From: an uncultured Eisenbergiella sp.
Lineage (GTDB): Bacteria > Bacillota > Clostridia > Lachnospirales > Lachnospiraceae
DNA length: 64,000 bases
Reading direction: 5' to 3'
Assembly: GCA_910585455.1 (NCBI GenBank)
Contig: CAJUEL010000004.1
Span: 62,001-126,000 of the forward strand
Part shown: positions 26,496-34,721 of the stretch, in pieces
Position numbering within the stretch: position 1 is the stretch's first letter
How the letters are laid out: each line of letters starts with the position of its first letter
Translations under genes and position numbers: made by a program
The notes under the pieces: model-generated
Told to the model about the DNA's origin: nothing
What the model saw: the letters and a program-made list of their open reading frames with translations, nothing else
Databases searched by the model: none

Positions 26496-26512
26496 CCTGC
26501 TCTTCTTATGTG

Positions 26513-27931
26513 TCAGAAAATTCTTCTGATCGCCAGAATCTTTCTATAGCTCGCATTGGAAATTTTGATTCCCGTTGCCTCCGTGCTGGCATGTACGATC
26601 TGCCCGCCGCCTACATAAATTCCCACATGGCCGGAATAGCAGATCACGTCACCGGGCTGCGCCTCCGCAAGGCTGCCAACCGCATAGCCCACGTTCCTGT
26701 CCGCAGAGGAGGAATGAGGCAGTGATACGCCAAAGTTTTTGTATACGCTCATAACGAAGCCGGAACAGTCCGCACCATTTGTCAGGCTGGTGCCGCCGTA
26801 TACATAGGGATTACCCACAAACTGCTTTGCATAATTCGCAACCGCCGTGCCGAGGCTTCCGTCGGAAGAAATCACCGGCGCGCTGACCTGCTCCTCTGCC
26901 GCAGGAGCCGCTTCATCAGCACCCTGCTGCGCCGCTTCCTGCGCACGCTTTTCCTCTTCCTTCTTCTGCTGCTCCTCACGGAGCTTCTTCTTCGCCGCTT
27001 CCGCAGCCTTCTTCGCCTCTTCTCTCGCCTTCTGTTCCTTTTCCAGTCTGGCCTTTTCCTCCTCGATGGATTCCGCCGTCACATATTCCGTCCTTACCTC
27101 TACGTAATCCATGGATACCCAGCCATCACCCTCTTCGATGCTGACCTTGGCAAAGCCGTTCTCCACCTCCAGCACTGTCAGCTCTTCTCCGCCGGGCACC
27201 AGACCTAAAATTCCGGCATCCAGGCTCGCCTCCATTCTGACCCGAAGGGTTTCCGTATTCACCGTGGCAATTCTGTCGCCCACCTCGTCGGCAATCTTTT
27301 TCGCCTTATCCCCGGTTTCAAAATACTCAGCCTTGACATAGCCTTCCACATTACCGGATTTCATTTTGTACCAGTCGTCTTCCTCAGAAACGAGGACGCC
27401 GACAGAGTTGTTGTACAGCTTACCCACGATCTCACCGTCCGTGGAAGGAATGCTGCGGATATTCACATAATCATTGACCTGCGCAATGATCAGCGTTTCC
27501 TTTTCCTCTTCCGGCTGTTTTTCTTCTTTCTCTTTCTTTTCTTCCTCTGTGCTCTCTTCTTCTTCCTCATCCAGAACCGGATCAACCGCTTCTACAATAT
27601 CTGTTTCCTTTTCTGTGGTGGCGGTTTCCTGCTCCGTTTCCTCATCCTGCGCGCTTTTACTGGAACGTTCTGCAGCGGTCTCTGAGGCAGTCTGTGTTTC
27701 CGTTGCCGCCTCCTGCGTTTCTGCGCTTTCCTTCTTCTGCTCCGCTTTCTTCTGCTTCACGCCGTCCCGCACGTCGCCGATCGAGCTTCCTTCCCCCAGG
27801 GCAAGGCTCAGACCCGCCGCCGGAAGGGAGGCCTTTGCACCTGCCGCCGCTTCCACATAAAAGCCGTTTCCGGTCATCATCATTGCCGCCGCAACGGCAC
27901 ATACTGTCGCTTTTGTAAATTTATGATTCAT
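26513..27931 (-). CDS. Secreted SH3-domain NlpC/P60 cell-wall endopeptidase
   Basis: Exported peptidoglycan hydrolase, 472 aa. The start is ATG 27931 with AGGGG seven bases upstream. The signal peptide is KATVCAVAAAMMMTGNGFYV. An acidic, Glu/Thr-rich linker spans about 50-145. Two bacterial SH3 repeats follow (about 145-205, NDYVNIRSIPSTDGEIVG; and 220-280, TLRVRMEASLDAGILG). A charged Glu/Lys/Ala coiled coil spans about 285-345. The C-terminal NlpC/P60 domain has the catalytic Cys in GADCSGFVMS (about 389) and His residues in GHVGIY (about 435) and IVHAST (about 447). It cuts D-Glu-DAP-type stem-peptide bonds and is likely used in growth or separation. It is transcribed alone from a strong promoter at 28060-28088 and ends at a strong terminator. 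Confidence 0.93.
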   Translation of the reverse strand: MNHKFTKATVCAVAAAMMMTGNGFYVEAAAGAKASLPAAGLSLALGEGSSIGDVRDGVKQKKAEQKKESAETQEAATETQTASETAAERSSKSAQDEETEQETATTEKETDIVEAVDPVLDEEEEESTEEEKKEKEEKQPEEEKETLIIAQVNDYVNIRSIPSTDGEIVGKLYNNSVGVLVSEEDDWYKMKSGNVEGYVKAEYFETGDKAKKIADEVGDRIATVNTETLRVRMEASLDAGILGLVPGGEELTVLEVENGFAKVSIEEGDGWVSMDYVEVRTEYVTAESIEEEKARLEKEQKAREEAKKAAEAAKKKLREEQQKKEEEKRAQEAAQQGADEAAPAAEEQVSAPVISSDGSLGTAVANYAKQFVGNPYVYGGTSLTNGADCSGFVMSVYKNFGVSLPHSSSADRNVGYAVGSLAEAQPGDVICYSGHVGIYVGGGQIVHASTEATGIKISNASYRKILAIRRIF

Positions 27932-28059
27932 ATTGATACCCCTGCATATCTCAGGCAAAGCCTGTGATCCTGTATCCTGCGTTCATCGTTTCTTTCCAAA
28001 GTGTAACGGTAAATTTATTATTTGTTACATTTATTACGAAATTGTTAACTACAAGAAAT

Positions 28060-28088
28060 ACTATACCATCGCAGGGTCCTTTTGTCAA
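28060..28088 (-). promoter_or_regulatory. Sigma-A promoter of the NlpC/P60 gene
   Basis: TTGACA (28083-28088) and TATAGT (28060-28065) on the minus strand are separated by 17 bp. The leader to the ATG is about 125 nt long, longer than usual, and includes a CAGGC/GCCTG hairpin near the ribosome binding site. No known riboswitch consensus was recognised in it. Confidence 0.75.
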
Positions 28089-28147
28089 TGACGCCATTTA
28101 GACAAATTATGGCAATCTTTTAAGGAATTTTTAAGTTATATTGACCT

Positions 28148-29053
28148 TCACATCAGATATTCCTGCACCGATGCGACCGCGTTGGCGCCGTCCGACACCG
28201 CGGTCACGATCTGCCGAAGGCGTTTGGTGCGGATATCCCCGGCGGCAAAAATGCCCGGCACGCTGGTCCGGCAGTCCTCGCCCGCTTCCAGATAGCCGTT
28301 TTCGTCCGTTGGCGCCACATCCAAAAAGGCTTTCGTATTGGGCACGATGCCCACCGCAATAAATACGCCGTCCACCGCAAGCTGGCGCCGCTCCTCTTCC
28401 TTTCTGTCCCAAAGAACGATTCCTGTGACCTGCTCGCCTCCTTCTATCTCGCTCACCGTGCAGTTCCAGACCATTTCCACATTGGGGAGAGAAAAAAGCT
28501 TATTCTGCAATATTTTCGCCGCCCGCAGCTCCTCCCGCCTGTGCACCACATAAACCTTTTTGCAGCTCCGCGCCAGAAAAATTGCATCCTCTACCGCCAC
28601 GTCTCCGCCGCCGATCACCGCGACGGTTTTGCCCCTGAAAAACGCGCCGTCGCAGGTGGCACAATAGGAAATGCCCCTGCCGGCAAGGCGCTCCTCCCCC
28701 GGCACAGCAAGCTTTCTGTGGGCAGCTCCGGCAGCGATGATGATCGCTCTCGCCCGGAATGTATGGCGGGCGGTCTTTACAATATGAAACCCGTTACACG
28801 TTCCGATTCCTCTCACATCCGCCTCGACAAATTCTACGCCCAGCCTGTCAGCATGCTCCCGAAACTGCATCCCCAGATCAAAGCCGTTGATCCCCGGCAT
28901 GCCCAGATAATTGTCCACCTCATAGGTATTGAGCACCTGACCGCCGCTCATTGGATTTTTTTCCAGCACCAGCGTAGAAAGACCCGCACGCTTTGCGTAA
29001 ACCGCAGCGCTTAAGCCTGCCGGGCCGGAACCGATTATAATCAGATCATACAT
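28148..29053 (-). CDS. trxB: Thioredoxin reductase
   Basis: FAD-dependent NADPH:disulfide oxidoreductase, 301 aa, normal length. The N-terminal FAD motif is GSGPAGLSAAVYAKRAG, the redox-active centre is CATC in GISYCATCDGAFFRG (about residue 133), the NAD(P)H motif is GGGDVAVEDAIFLA (about 150), and the C-terminal FAD motif is PGIFAAGDIRTKRLRQIVTA. Cytoplasmic; keeps thioredoxin reduced. The start is ATG 29053 with GGAGG five bases upstream. No thioredoxin gene lies next to it. Some clostridial homologues use ferredoxin or NADH instead, so the electron donor is not certain. Confidence 0.93.
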   Translation of the reverse strand: MYDLIIIGSGPAGLSAAVYAKRAGLSTLVLEKNPMSGGQVLNTYEVDNYLGMPGINGFDLGMQFREHADRLGVEFVEADVRGIGTCNGFHIVKTARHTFRARAIIIAAGAAHRKLAVPGEERLAGRGISYCATCDGAFFRGKTVAVIGGGDVAVEDAIFLARSCKKVYVVHRREELRAAKILQNKLFSLPNVEMVWNCTVSEIEGGEQVTGIVLWDRKEEERRQLAVDGVFIAVGIVPNTKAFLDVAPTDENGYLEAGEDCRTSVPGIFAAGDIRTKRLRQIVTAVSDGANAVASVQEYLM

Positions 29054-29138
29054 GATTGCCTCCTTACATCCACAAGCCGTCCTGCCAGACAGGACAGCAT
29101 TTTATCTCCATACTTTAGTATACGCAGCAGACCCGCTT

Positions 29139-30263
29139 TTACAAACTGAATTTCAGCTCCTTTATTTTTTCGGCATAATACTGCACCAGCTCAAACTTCG
29201 AGCCCGGCATGAGCCTGTGATCGGGACAGGGAAGAAAGCCTCCCAGCTCTGCCAGCCGTCCCATGCGCGCAAGCTCCTCATCCACCGCTGCCCGGTCCTT
29301 CCGAAAAGCCGTCTTATCCATGCCGCCCACGCCCAGCATCCCGTTTCCGAATTTCTTTCGCGCGGCTTCAAACTGGTCTCCCCATACGCCCACTTCAATG
29401 GGAAACATGGTATTCACGCCGCTCTCAAACCAGACGGGCAGCAGCTTTTCCGTCACGCCGTCGCAGTCCAGGGAAATGATATCGATGCCATATTGGCGGC
29501 AGAGCTCGTTTCTCTTTTGATAATGCTTGGCGCAAAGACTGCGAAACAGGTCGGGAGAAAGCAGAGGACCATTTTTAAAGCAGATATCCTCCCAGTAATG
29601 GGCAAAATCAAATTTCGCCCCCGTTTCCAGCACCGCTTTTACACACTGATACTGCATTTCCGCATAGGTATCCACAATATCGGCGAACAGCTCCTCATCC
29701 TCGTCATACATCAGGTAGCTCATCCCCGTGACCGAAACCATGTTCCGGATGTCTCCCAGCACGCTTCCCAGATGCAGTCCCACCGGAATATCCTGGGGCT
29801 TTGTCTCGTTGAAGTGTCTGTAATATTCCAGATCCACGCGCTCAGGCGCATATTGCATTTTGGGCCTGTAAAGCGTTTCAAAGGCTTCCCTGTCCTTTAA
29901 GGTATAATCGTCCTCGGAAGGAATCGATGTCACGCCGGGTTTTATGCGTTCGATCAGCCCTACCGCATTTTGGACGCGCTTTGTGCCGTCCGGCAGCACC
30001 TCCAAAACCCGTTCCTCAAACTCAGGAAAAAGCCCGTTTCGACTTCCCACCGTGCGGTACCAGTTAAAATCCCAGCCGATCAGGCGGTCCAGCTCCCGCT
30101 CCGCCTCGCTCCCGTCATAATTATTTTCAGCGAGCGCCTTCGGGATCTTCCCCTGCGCCGCCCATTCCTTCAGCAGCTCGTCCCAGTATCCGAAATGCAC
30201 CGCCGGAAACCGGTCCGCCGGCTGAAAATGCAAAATATTCATGGCCCGTTCTCTGTTTGTCAT
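29139..30263 (-). CDS. Uroporphyrinogen decarboxylase family protein
   Basis: Cytoplasmic URO-D-fold protein of 374 aa. The start is ATG 30263 with AAAGGAGG five bases upstream, removing a long unsupported N-terminus. Features typical of the non-haem branch are NREGAMNIL-like NRERAMNILHF at the start, HYWEDICFKNGPLLSPDLF, SLDCDGVTEKLLPVWFESG and GMLGVGGMDKTAF near the end. It resembles the MtaA/CmuA-like methyltransferase-related group more than true haem HemE, and no other haem gene is nearby. Such proteins are common near gut Firmicute sugar genes, but the substrate is unknown. The frame and length look intact. Confidence 0.85.
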   Translation of the reverse strand: MTNRERAMNILHFQPADRFPAVHFGYWDELLKEWAAQGKIPKALAENNYDGSEAERELDRLIGWDFNWYRTVGSRNGLFPEFEERVLEVLPDGTKRVQNAVGLIERIKPGVTSIPSEDDYTLKDREAFETLYRPKMQYAPERVDLEYYRHFNETKPQDIPVGLHLGSVLGDIRNMVSVTGMSYLMYDEDEELFADIVDTYAEMQYQCVKAVLETGAKFDFAHYWEDICFKNGPLLSPDLFRSLCAKHYQKRNELCRQYGIDIISLDCDGVTEKLLPVWFESGVNTMFPIEVGVWGDQFEAARKKFGNGMLGVGGMDKTAFRKDRAAVDEELARMGRLAELGGFLPCPDHRLMPGSKFELVQYYAEKIKELKFSL

Positions 30264-30437
30264 GACTGCCTCCTTTGCCGATGATATTATATTGTGCCTG
30301 CCCACACCTTCCTGCCTGCCACACTTTCTCACACCGATACTATTTTCTTTAATATAGCAGAAAACAGGGGAGAAGAAAACATTTCTTTTCAGAAGCAGAG
30401 ACATTTTGTAAAGAACTTTTTCTGACGGCAGAATGAG

Positions 30438-30465
30438 TTGACTTGTCCGATGCCGATGCTATAAT
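30438..30465 (+). promoter_or_regulatory. Sigma-A promoter of the SDR gene
   Basis: TTGACT (30438-30443) and TATAAT (30460-30465) are separated by 16 bp on the plus strand. Transcription should start near 30472, so the R1 repeat lies at the very 5' end of the message. The rest of the 296-bp divergent gap (30264-30559) must also hold the URO-D promoter, for which only weak TA-rich matches are visible. Confidence 0.75.
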
Positions 30466-30475
30466 ATTATTGATC

Positions 30476-30535
30476 AAAAAGTGTGCGCGTCAGGCGCGGT
30501 TGCCAACAAGCAACTTTTTCCCTGCGCACGCAGGA
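30476..30535 (+). repeat. Short intergenic repeat family, copy R1 (in SDR leader)
   Basis: AAAAAGTGTGCGC, then GCGCGGTTGCCAACAAG and CAACTTTTTCC, then GCGCACGCAGG. GTGCGC (30483-30488) can pair with GCGCAC (30524-30529), and GTTGC (30499-30503) with GCAAC (30510-30514). Same order and orientation as R2 at 26335-26413. It occupies the 5' leader between the promoter and the ribosome binding site (GGAGG near 30547) of the SDR gene. Confidence 0.6.
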
Positions 30536-30559
30536 CATAAACATCCGGAGGAATCAAAA

Positions 30560-31282
30560 ATGACAAGAAAAAGCGCGCTCATCACGGGCGCATCCCGCGG
30601 CATCGGACGGGCAATCGCCCACGCTTTTGCCCAGGCGGGCTATGATCTGTATCTCACATGCCTGCATTCGGAAACAGCTCTGTCGGAGGACTGTCGGGAG
30701 TATGCCCGGACATTCCATATCAATGCCCAGGGCTTTTGTGTGGATATGGGGGATTTTGATGCGGTGCAGACACTTTTTTCCCACATCCCTGATCTGGATG
30801 TGATGATCAACAATGCGGGCATTTCCCATATCGGCCTGCTTTCCGATATGACGACCGACCAATGGCGCAGGCTCATGGCAACCAATCTGGATGCCTGCTT
30901 TTATACCTGTAAGCTCGCCGTTCCCCTGATGGTGCGAAAAAAGCAGGGACGCATCATCAACATTTCCTCCGTCTGGGGCAATGTGGGCGCATCCATGGAG
31001 GTCGCCTATTCCGCTTCCAAGGGCGCTATAAACAGCCTGACAAAGGCGCTCGCCAAAGAGCTCGCTCCCAGTAATATCCCGGTCAACGCCATCGCCTGCG
31101 GTGTGATCGATACGGATATGAACCGCTGCTTTTCGGAGGATGAGCTACGGGCGCTCATCGACGAAATTCCTGCGGACAGGCTCGGGCAGCCACAGGAGGT
31201 TGCCGCCCTCGCGCTGCAGCTTGCAGGTGCGCCCGCTTATCTGACCGGACAGATTCTGACGATCGACGGCGGCTTCTGCTGA
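30560..31282 (+). CDS. Short-chain dehydrogenase/reductase (FabG-like)
   Basis: NAD(P)-dependent oxidoreductase of 240 aa. The start is ATG 30560 with GGAGG eight bases upstream. The Rossmann motif is ITGASRGIGRAIAHAF, then DVMINNAGISH (about residue 85), the catalytic Ser in INISSVWGNVG, and the Tyr/Lys pair in VAYSASKGAINSL (about 150-154). PVNAIACGVIDTDMN and LTGQILTIDGG complete the family pattern. FabG-type 3-oxoacyl-ACP reductase is the closest match by eye. It stands alone, convergent with uxaA (3-bp gap), so a sugar dehydrogenase role is an alternative. Confidence 0.88.
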   Translation: MTRKSALITGASRGIGRAIAHAFAQAGYDLYLTCLHSETALSEDCREYARTFHINAQGFCVDMGDFDAVQTLFSHIPDLDVMINNAGISHIGLLSDMTTDQWRRLMATNLDACFYTCKLAVPLMVRKKQGRIINISSVWGNVGASMEVAYSASKGAINSLTKALAKELAPSNIPVNAIACGVIDTDMNRCFSEDELRALIDEIPADRLGQPQEVAALALQLAGAPAYLTGQILTIDGGFC

Positions 31283-31285
31283 CTG

Positions 31286-32767
31286 CTACAGGGTAACGCC
31301 CCGCTTAAAGATCGCCATATCATGAAAGCCTGCCTCTTCACTCTTTACCTTTCTGCCGGAAGCCGTCTCCAGCACGAATTCAAACAGCGCTTTGGCAGTT
31401 TCCTCCATGTCTGCGCCATCCACCAGCGCGCCCGCATTAAAATCGATCCAACCGTTTTTCTTCTGCGCCAGCGCAGAATTGCTGGAAATTTTCACGGTCG
31501 GCGCAGGGCAGGCAAAAGGGGTTCCCCTTCCGGTTGTGAACAGTACAAGCTGCGCTCCTGCCGCCGCGAGGGCCGTTGCGGCGACCAGATCATTGCCCGG
31601 CGCGCTCAGCAGATTGAGGCCTCTTTCTTTTACCCTTTCCCCGTAGACCAGTATGCCTTTCACCGGCGCACAGCCGCTTTTTTGCGTGCAGCCCAGCGAT
31701 TTATCCTCCAGCGTGGATATCCCTCCCTTTTTATTGCCGGGCGAGGGGTTTTCATAAATGACCATATTGTGATCTGTAAAATAATGCTTGAAATCGTTGA
31801 TCAAATCCACCGTTTTTTCAAACAGCGCCTCATTTTCACAGCGATTCATCAGTAATGTTTCAGCGCCGAACATTTCCGGCACCTCTGTCAGGATGGTGGT
31901 TGCGCCGCAGGAAATCAGCATATCCGAAAATCTGCCGACAAGGGGATTCGCCGTGATTCCGGAAAATCCGTCGCTCCCGCCACATTTGAGCCCCACAATC
32001 AGCCTGTCTGCGGAGATTTCCGTGCGTTCCATAACGGCTGCCCGGTCGATCAGCTCCCGGAGCAGGCACAGACCGTCCATCATCTCATCGTCGCTGTCCT
32101 GACAGTTTAAAAATTTTACCCGGTCCGCATCATAGTCTCCGATATACCTTTTTAAAACCTCAATATTGCTGTTTTCACATCCAAGCCCCAGGACCAGAAC
32201 CCCTCCGGCATTCGGATGGTTGATCAGATCGGCGAGAATGGTTCTGGCCGCCTCCTGGTCCTCTCCCATCTGGGAACAACCATAGGGATGGGGAAATGCG
32301 GCAACCGCGTCCACGCTCCCTGTCACGAACGCTTCCGCTTTCCGTGCCAGCGCAGTCGCCACGTTGTTCACGCAGCCCACCGTGGGAATGATCCAGATTT
32401 CATTGCGGACGCCCGCTCTGCCGTCCGGGCGCAGATACCCCGAAAAGAAGGCTTCCCGTCTCACCGGCTTTGCGGGCATGACGGGTTCATATCGGTACTC
32501 CTTCGCCTCCCCCAGCCCTGTCCGGATATTATGGGTGTGAATCCATTCTCCCCGCGCAACGCGCCGCGTCGTATATCCGATCACACAGCCGTATTTGATG
32601 ACGGGCGCATTTTCCGCAAGCTCCTTAAGCGCGATCTTATGCCCGGCGGGCACCCGATCGACGGCAGTGACCGTTTCTGAGTCCACGCAGAGCACCGTCC
32701 CCTGCTCTATCTGTACAATGGCAACCGCCACATTATCCGCCTCATGAATTTTGACCCAATCCGCCAT
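31286..32767 (-). CDS. uxaA: Altronate dehydratase
   Basis: UxaA-family dehydratase, 493 aa, turning D-altronate into 2-keto-3-deoxygluconate in galacturonate breakdown. The N-terminal SAF-like domain (about 1-95) ends in GEWIHTHNIRTGLGE. The large C-terminal domain has SGYLRPDGRAGVRNEIWIIPTVGCVN, the conserved Cys and His residues in FPHPYGCSQMGED, LGLGCENSN, GLKCGGSDGFSG and KISSNSALAQKKNGWIDFN. Same strand as uxaB, separated by a 401-bp gap filled with palindrome P2. Later steps (kdgK, kdgA) and the isomerase uxaC are not in the window. Confidence 0.93.
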   Translation of the reverse strand: MADWVKIHEADNVAVAIVQIEQGTVLCVDSETVTAVDRVPAGHKIALKELAENAPVIKYGCVIGYTTRRVARGEWIHTHNIRTGLGEAKEYRYEPVMPAKPVRREAFFSGYLRPDGRAGVRNEIWIIPTVGCVNNVATALARKAEAFVTGSVDAVAAFPHPYGCSQMGEDQEAARTILADLINHPNAGGVLVLGLGCENSNIEVLKRYIGDYDADRVKFLNCQDSDDEMMDGLCLLRELIDRAAVMERTEISADRLIVGLKCGGSDGFSGITANPLVGRFSDMLISCGATTILTEVPEMFGAETLLMNRCENEALFEKTVDLINDFKHYFTDHNMVIYENPSPGNKKGGISTLEDKSLGCTQKSGCAPVKGILVYGERVKERGLNLLSAPGNDLVAATALAAAGAQLVLFTTGRGTPFACPAPTVKISSNSALAQKKNGWIDFNAGALVDGADMEETAKALFEFVLETASGRKVKSEEAGFHDMAIFKRGVTL

Positions 32768-32803
32768 TCATTTCACCTGCTTTCTATTCTGTATCAATTC
32801 TGT

Positions 32804-33157
32804 ATCAATGTCATCAGGCTTGCGGCAGACACCGGAACCGGAGAGGAGAACCGGCAGGGGGCACAGAAGCGGGAACGCGGGCAGGAAGGGACAGTCTGTT
32901 TCCGTCCGCGATATCCAGGGCGGGAAATTCCACAAAATACCCGGATATTCCTGAGCGCCACAGGGCGCAACAAACTCACTTCGTTCAGACAGTATTGCGC
33001 CCTGTGGCAGGAATATCCTGGCATTTCGGGAATTTCTCCGCCCCGGATAAAGCGGATGGAAACAGACTGTCCCTTCCTGCCCGCGCTCCCGCTTCTGTGC
33101 CCCCTGCCGGTTCTCCTCTCCGGTTCCGGTGTCTGCCGCAAGCCTGATGACATTGAT
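32804..33157. repeat. Long-palindrome element P2 (354 bp, nearly perfect)
   Basis: The outer arms 32804-32903 and 33058-33157 are inverted copies with 99 of 100 positions identical. The inner arms match apart from a few changes and a 4-nt AGCG insertion. The core stem CCACAGGGCGCAA (32958-32970) pairs with 32995-33007 around a 24-nt loop containing AAACTCACTTCGTTC (32972-32986). It fills the 401-bp uxaB-uxaA gap (32768-33168), where nothing else is visible. If the two genes share a transcript, it would fold into a hairpin of about 165 bp. Confidence 0.9.
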
Positions 33158-33168
33158 TCTGTATGGAA

Positions 33169-34632
33169 TCAGTTAAAATGCTTCTCCATCGCGCTGCGCA
33201 TGCCGTATTTTCTGATGTCCGCAAGATAAATGGCGACCTGCGCTTCCAATCCGGCGATCTGTGTCAAATCCTGCCCGAAGAAAGTTTTTTGGGAAAGAAA
33301 CAGATTGACAAACTCCTCCGTTTTTTTTCTGCAATTTTCTGCAAAAAAATCCAGAACCGCCCCATCATCCATAATTGCATATTCTGTCCCGTCGCGTTCT
33401 CCCAGCAGCGCATTGTCCTGCCGCTTTGTTCCGGAATAAAAGGCCATCAACGCGGCGAGGGAAAAGGTCAGGTGTTTTGGCAGCTCCCCTGTCTGTTCTA
33501 CATATGCAAGGAGGCTGGGCATGCATCTGGCGCGCCATTTGGATACCGAGTTTAAGGAAATGGACAGCAGGGCATGTCTGACATAAGGATTCTGAAATCT
33601 CGCAATCACAGCCTGGGCAAAATCCTCCAGCTCCTTTTGTGGCAGCGTCAGTGTGGGAATCACTTCCTCATAAACGGTCCGGCACATGAAATCATGGATC
33701 AGCTCATCCTCCATCGACTGCAAAACCGTATCGTTGCCCGCCAGCCAGGATGCCAGCGCGAAGGAGGTGTGCGCGCCGTTTAAAATTCTGACCTTCCTTT
33801 GCTTATAGGGCTTTAGGTCGTCCGTAAAAATCACCGGCAGTCCGGCCTGTGACAGGGGAAGCTCGCCGCTGATATCCTTCGCGCTCTCGATCACCCACAG
33901 GGCAAAGGGCTCACCGGTCACAATGTTATGATCCTCATAGCCCCATTCTGCCCAAAGCTGTTGGTCCTCTCCCTCCGGATAGCCCGTGATGATTCTGTCC
34001 ACCAGCGTGGAGGCAAACACGCAGGCCTCCTCCAGCCATACAAAAAATGCCTTTTCCAGCCCCCAGCGCGCCGCATGCCTGCATACGCATTCCTTTAAAC
34101 GGGCTCCATTATCGTCAATCAGCTCTGTGGGAAGCATGATAAGCCCTTTGTCCGGCGCGCCGTGAAAATACCGGTATCTTTCATATAAAAATCTGGCAAG
34201 CTTGCCGGGAAAGCTGTCGGGCGGGCACATATCCGGCCGGTCGCTCTCCTCATAGACAATCCCCGCCTCTGTCGTATTGGATACGATGAACCGCAGTGTA
34301 TCCAGCCTCGCATAGCCGCTGTACCTTTCATAATCCTCATATGCGCTGACCGCATCCGTGACGCTTGTGACGATGCGGCTGCGCACGGCGGGCTCTCCGT
34401 CCACAATCCCCCGCAGGGTAACGGTGTATTGGCATTCCTGTCTGCGAAGCCGCTCCAACGACCCGCCCTTCCGTGGCTTTACCAATACGATATCTCCGTC
34501 AAAGCATCCCTTCTCATTCGCGATATCGATCATATCATCCACAAATCCCCGCAGAAAGTTGCCCTCTCCAAACTGCAGCACCTTGATCGGCCTTTCCCTT
34601 TTCCGGCTGAACGCCTTGTTCAATTCCTTCAT
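33169..34632 (-). CDS. uxaB: Tagaturonate reductase
   Basis: Mannitol-dehydrogenase-family enzyme, 487 aa, reducing D-tagaturonate to D-altronate with NADH. Family signatures are VLQFGEGNFLRGFVDDMID at the N-terminus, ITSV-type VTSVTDAVSAYEDYE, FIVSNTTEAGIVYEE, LVDRIITGYPE (about 215), and the catalytic-region KVRILNGAHTSFALASWLAG (about 285). Cytoplasmic. AAGGAG lies five bases before the ATG. It pairs with UxaA in the galacturonate pathway and follows the GH2 gene after a 424-bp gap filled by palindrome P3. Fructuronate reductase (UxuB) is the closest alternative, but the sequence reads as UxaB and the neighbour is uxaA. Confidence 0.92.
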   Translation of the reverse strand: MKELNKAFSRKRERPIKVLQFGEGNFLRGFVDDMIDIANEKGCFDGDIVLVKPRKGGSLERLRRQECQYTVTLRGIVDGEPAVRSRIVTSVTDAVSAYEDYERYSGYARLDTLRFIVSNTTEAGIVYEESDRPDMCPPDSFPGKLARFLYERYRYFHGAPDKGLIMLPTELIDDNGARLKECVCRHAARWGLEKAFFVWLEEACVFASTLVDRIITGYPEGEDQQLWAEWGYEDHNIVTGEPFALWVIESAKDISGELPLSQAGLPVIFTDDLKPYKQRKVRILNGAHTSFALASWLAGNDTVLQSMEDELIHDFMCRTVYEEVIPTLTLPQKELEDFAQAVIARFQNPYVRHALLSISLNSVSKWRARCMPSLLAYVEQTGELPKHLTFSLAALMAFYSGTKRQDNALLGERDGTEYAIMDDGAVLDFFAENCRKKTEEFVNLFLSQKTFFGQDLTQIAGLEAQVAIYLADIRKYGMRSAMEKHFN

Positions 34633-34721
34633 AGCTTCTCCTTTTTCTCACTGATTCCTTCCCTGATCGTTCATGACATATCCTTCGGAAACATCTGAAG
34701 CCAACTGCCTGCGACAGACCC

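Larger units (their letters stand above)
26183..26512. other. Gene-free gap rich in hairpins and repeats
   Basis: This 330-bp gap between the GH3 gene and the end of the NlpC/P60 gene holds no gene. It contains, left to right, the GH3 leader, a small AGGAGAAATTTCCT inverted repeat, repeat copy R2 (26335-26413), a perfect 45-bp palindrome (26416-26460) and the NlpC/P60 terminator (26454-26495). The motif CGTATAAAAAA follows a TTTCCT stem twice (near 26325 and 26450), so part of the gap seems to be duplicated. Confidence 0.6.

Noticed and set aside
27932..28060. c-di-AMP or c-di-GMP riboswitch before the SH3-NlpC/P60 gene
   Set aside because: Wall hydrolase genes often carry one, and the leader is long, but I could not find the conserved core of either class by eye.
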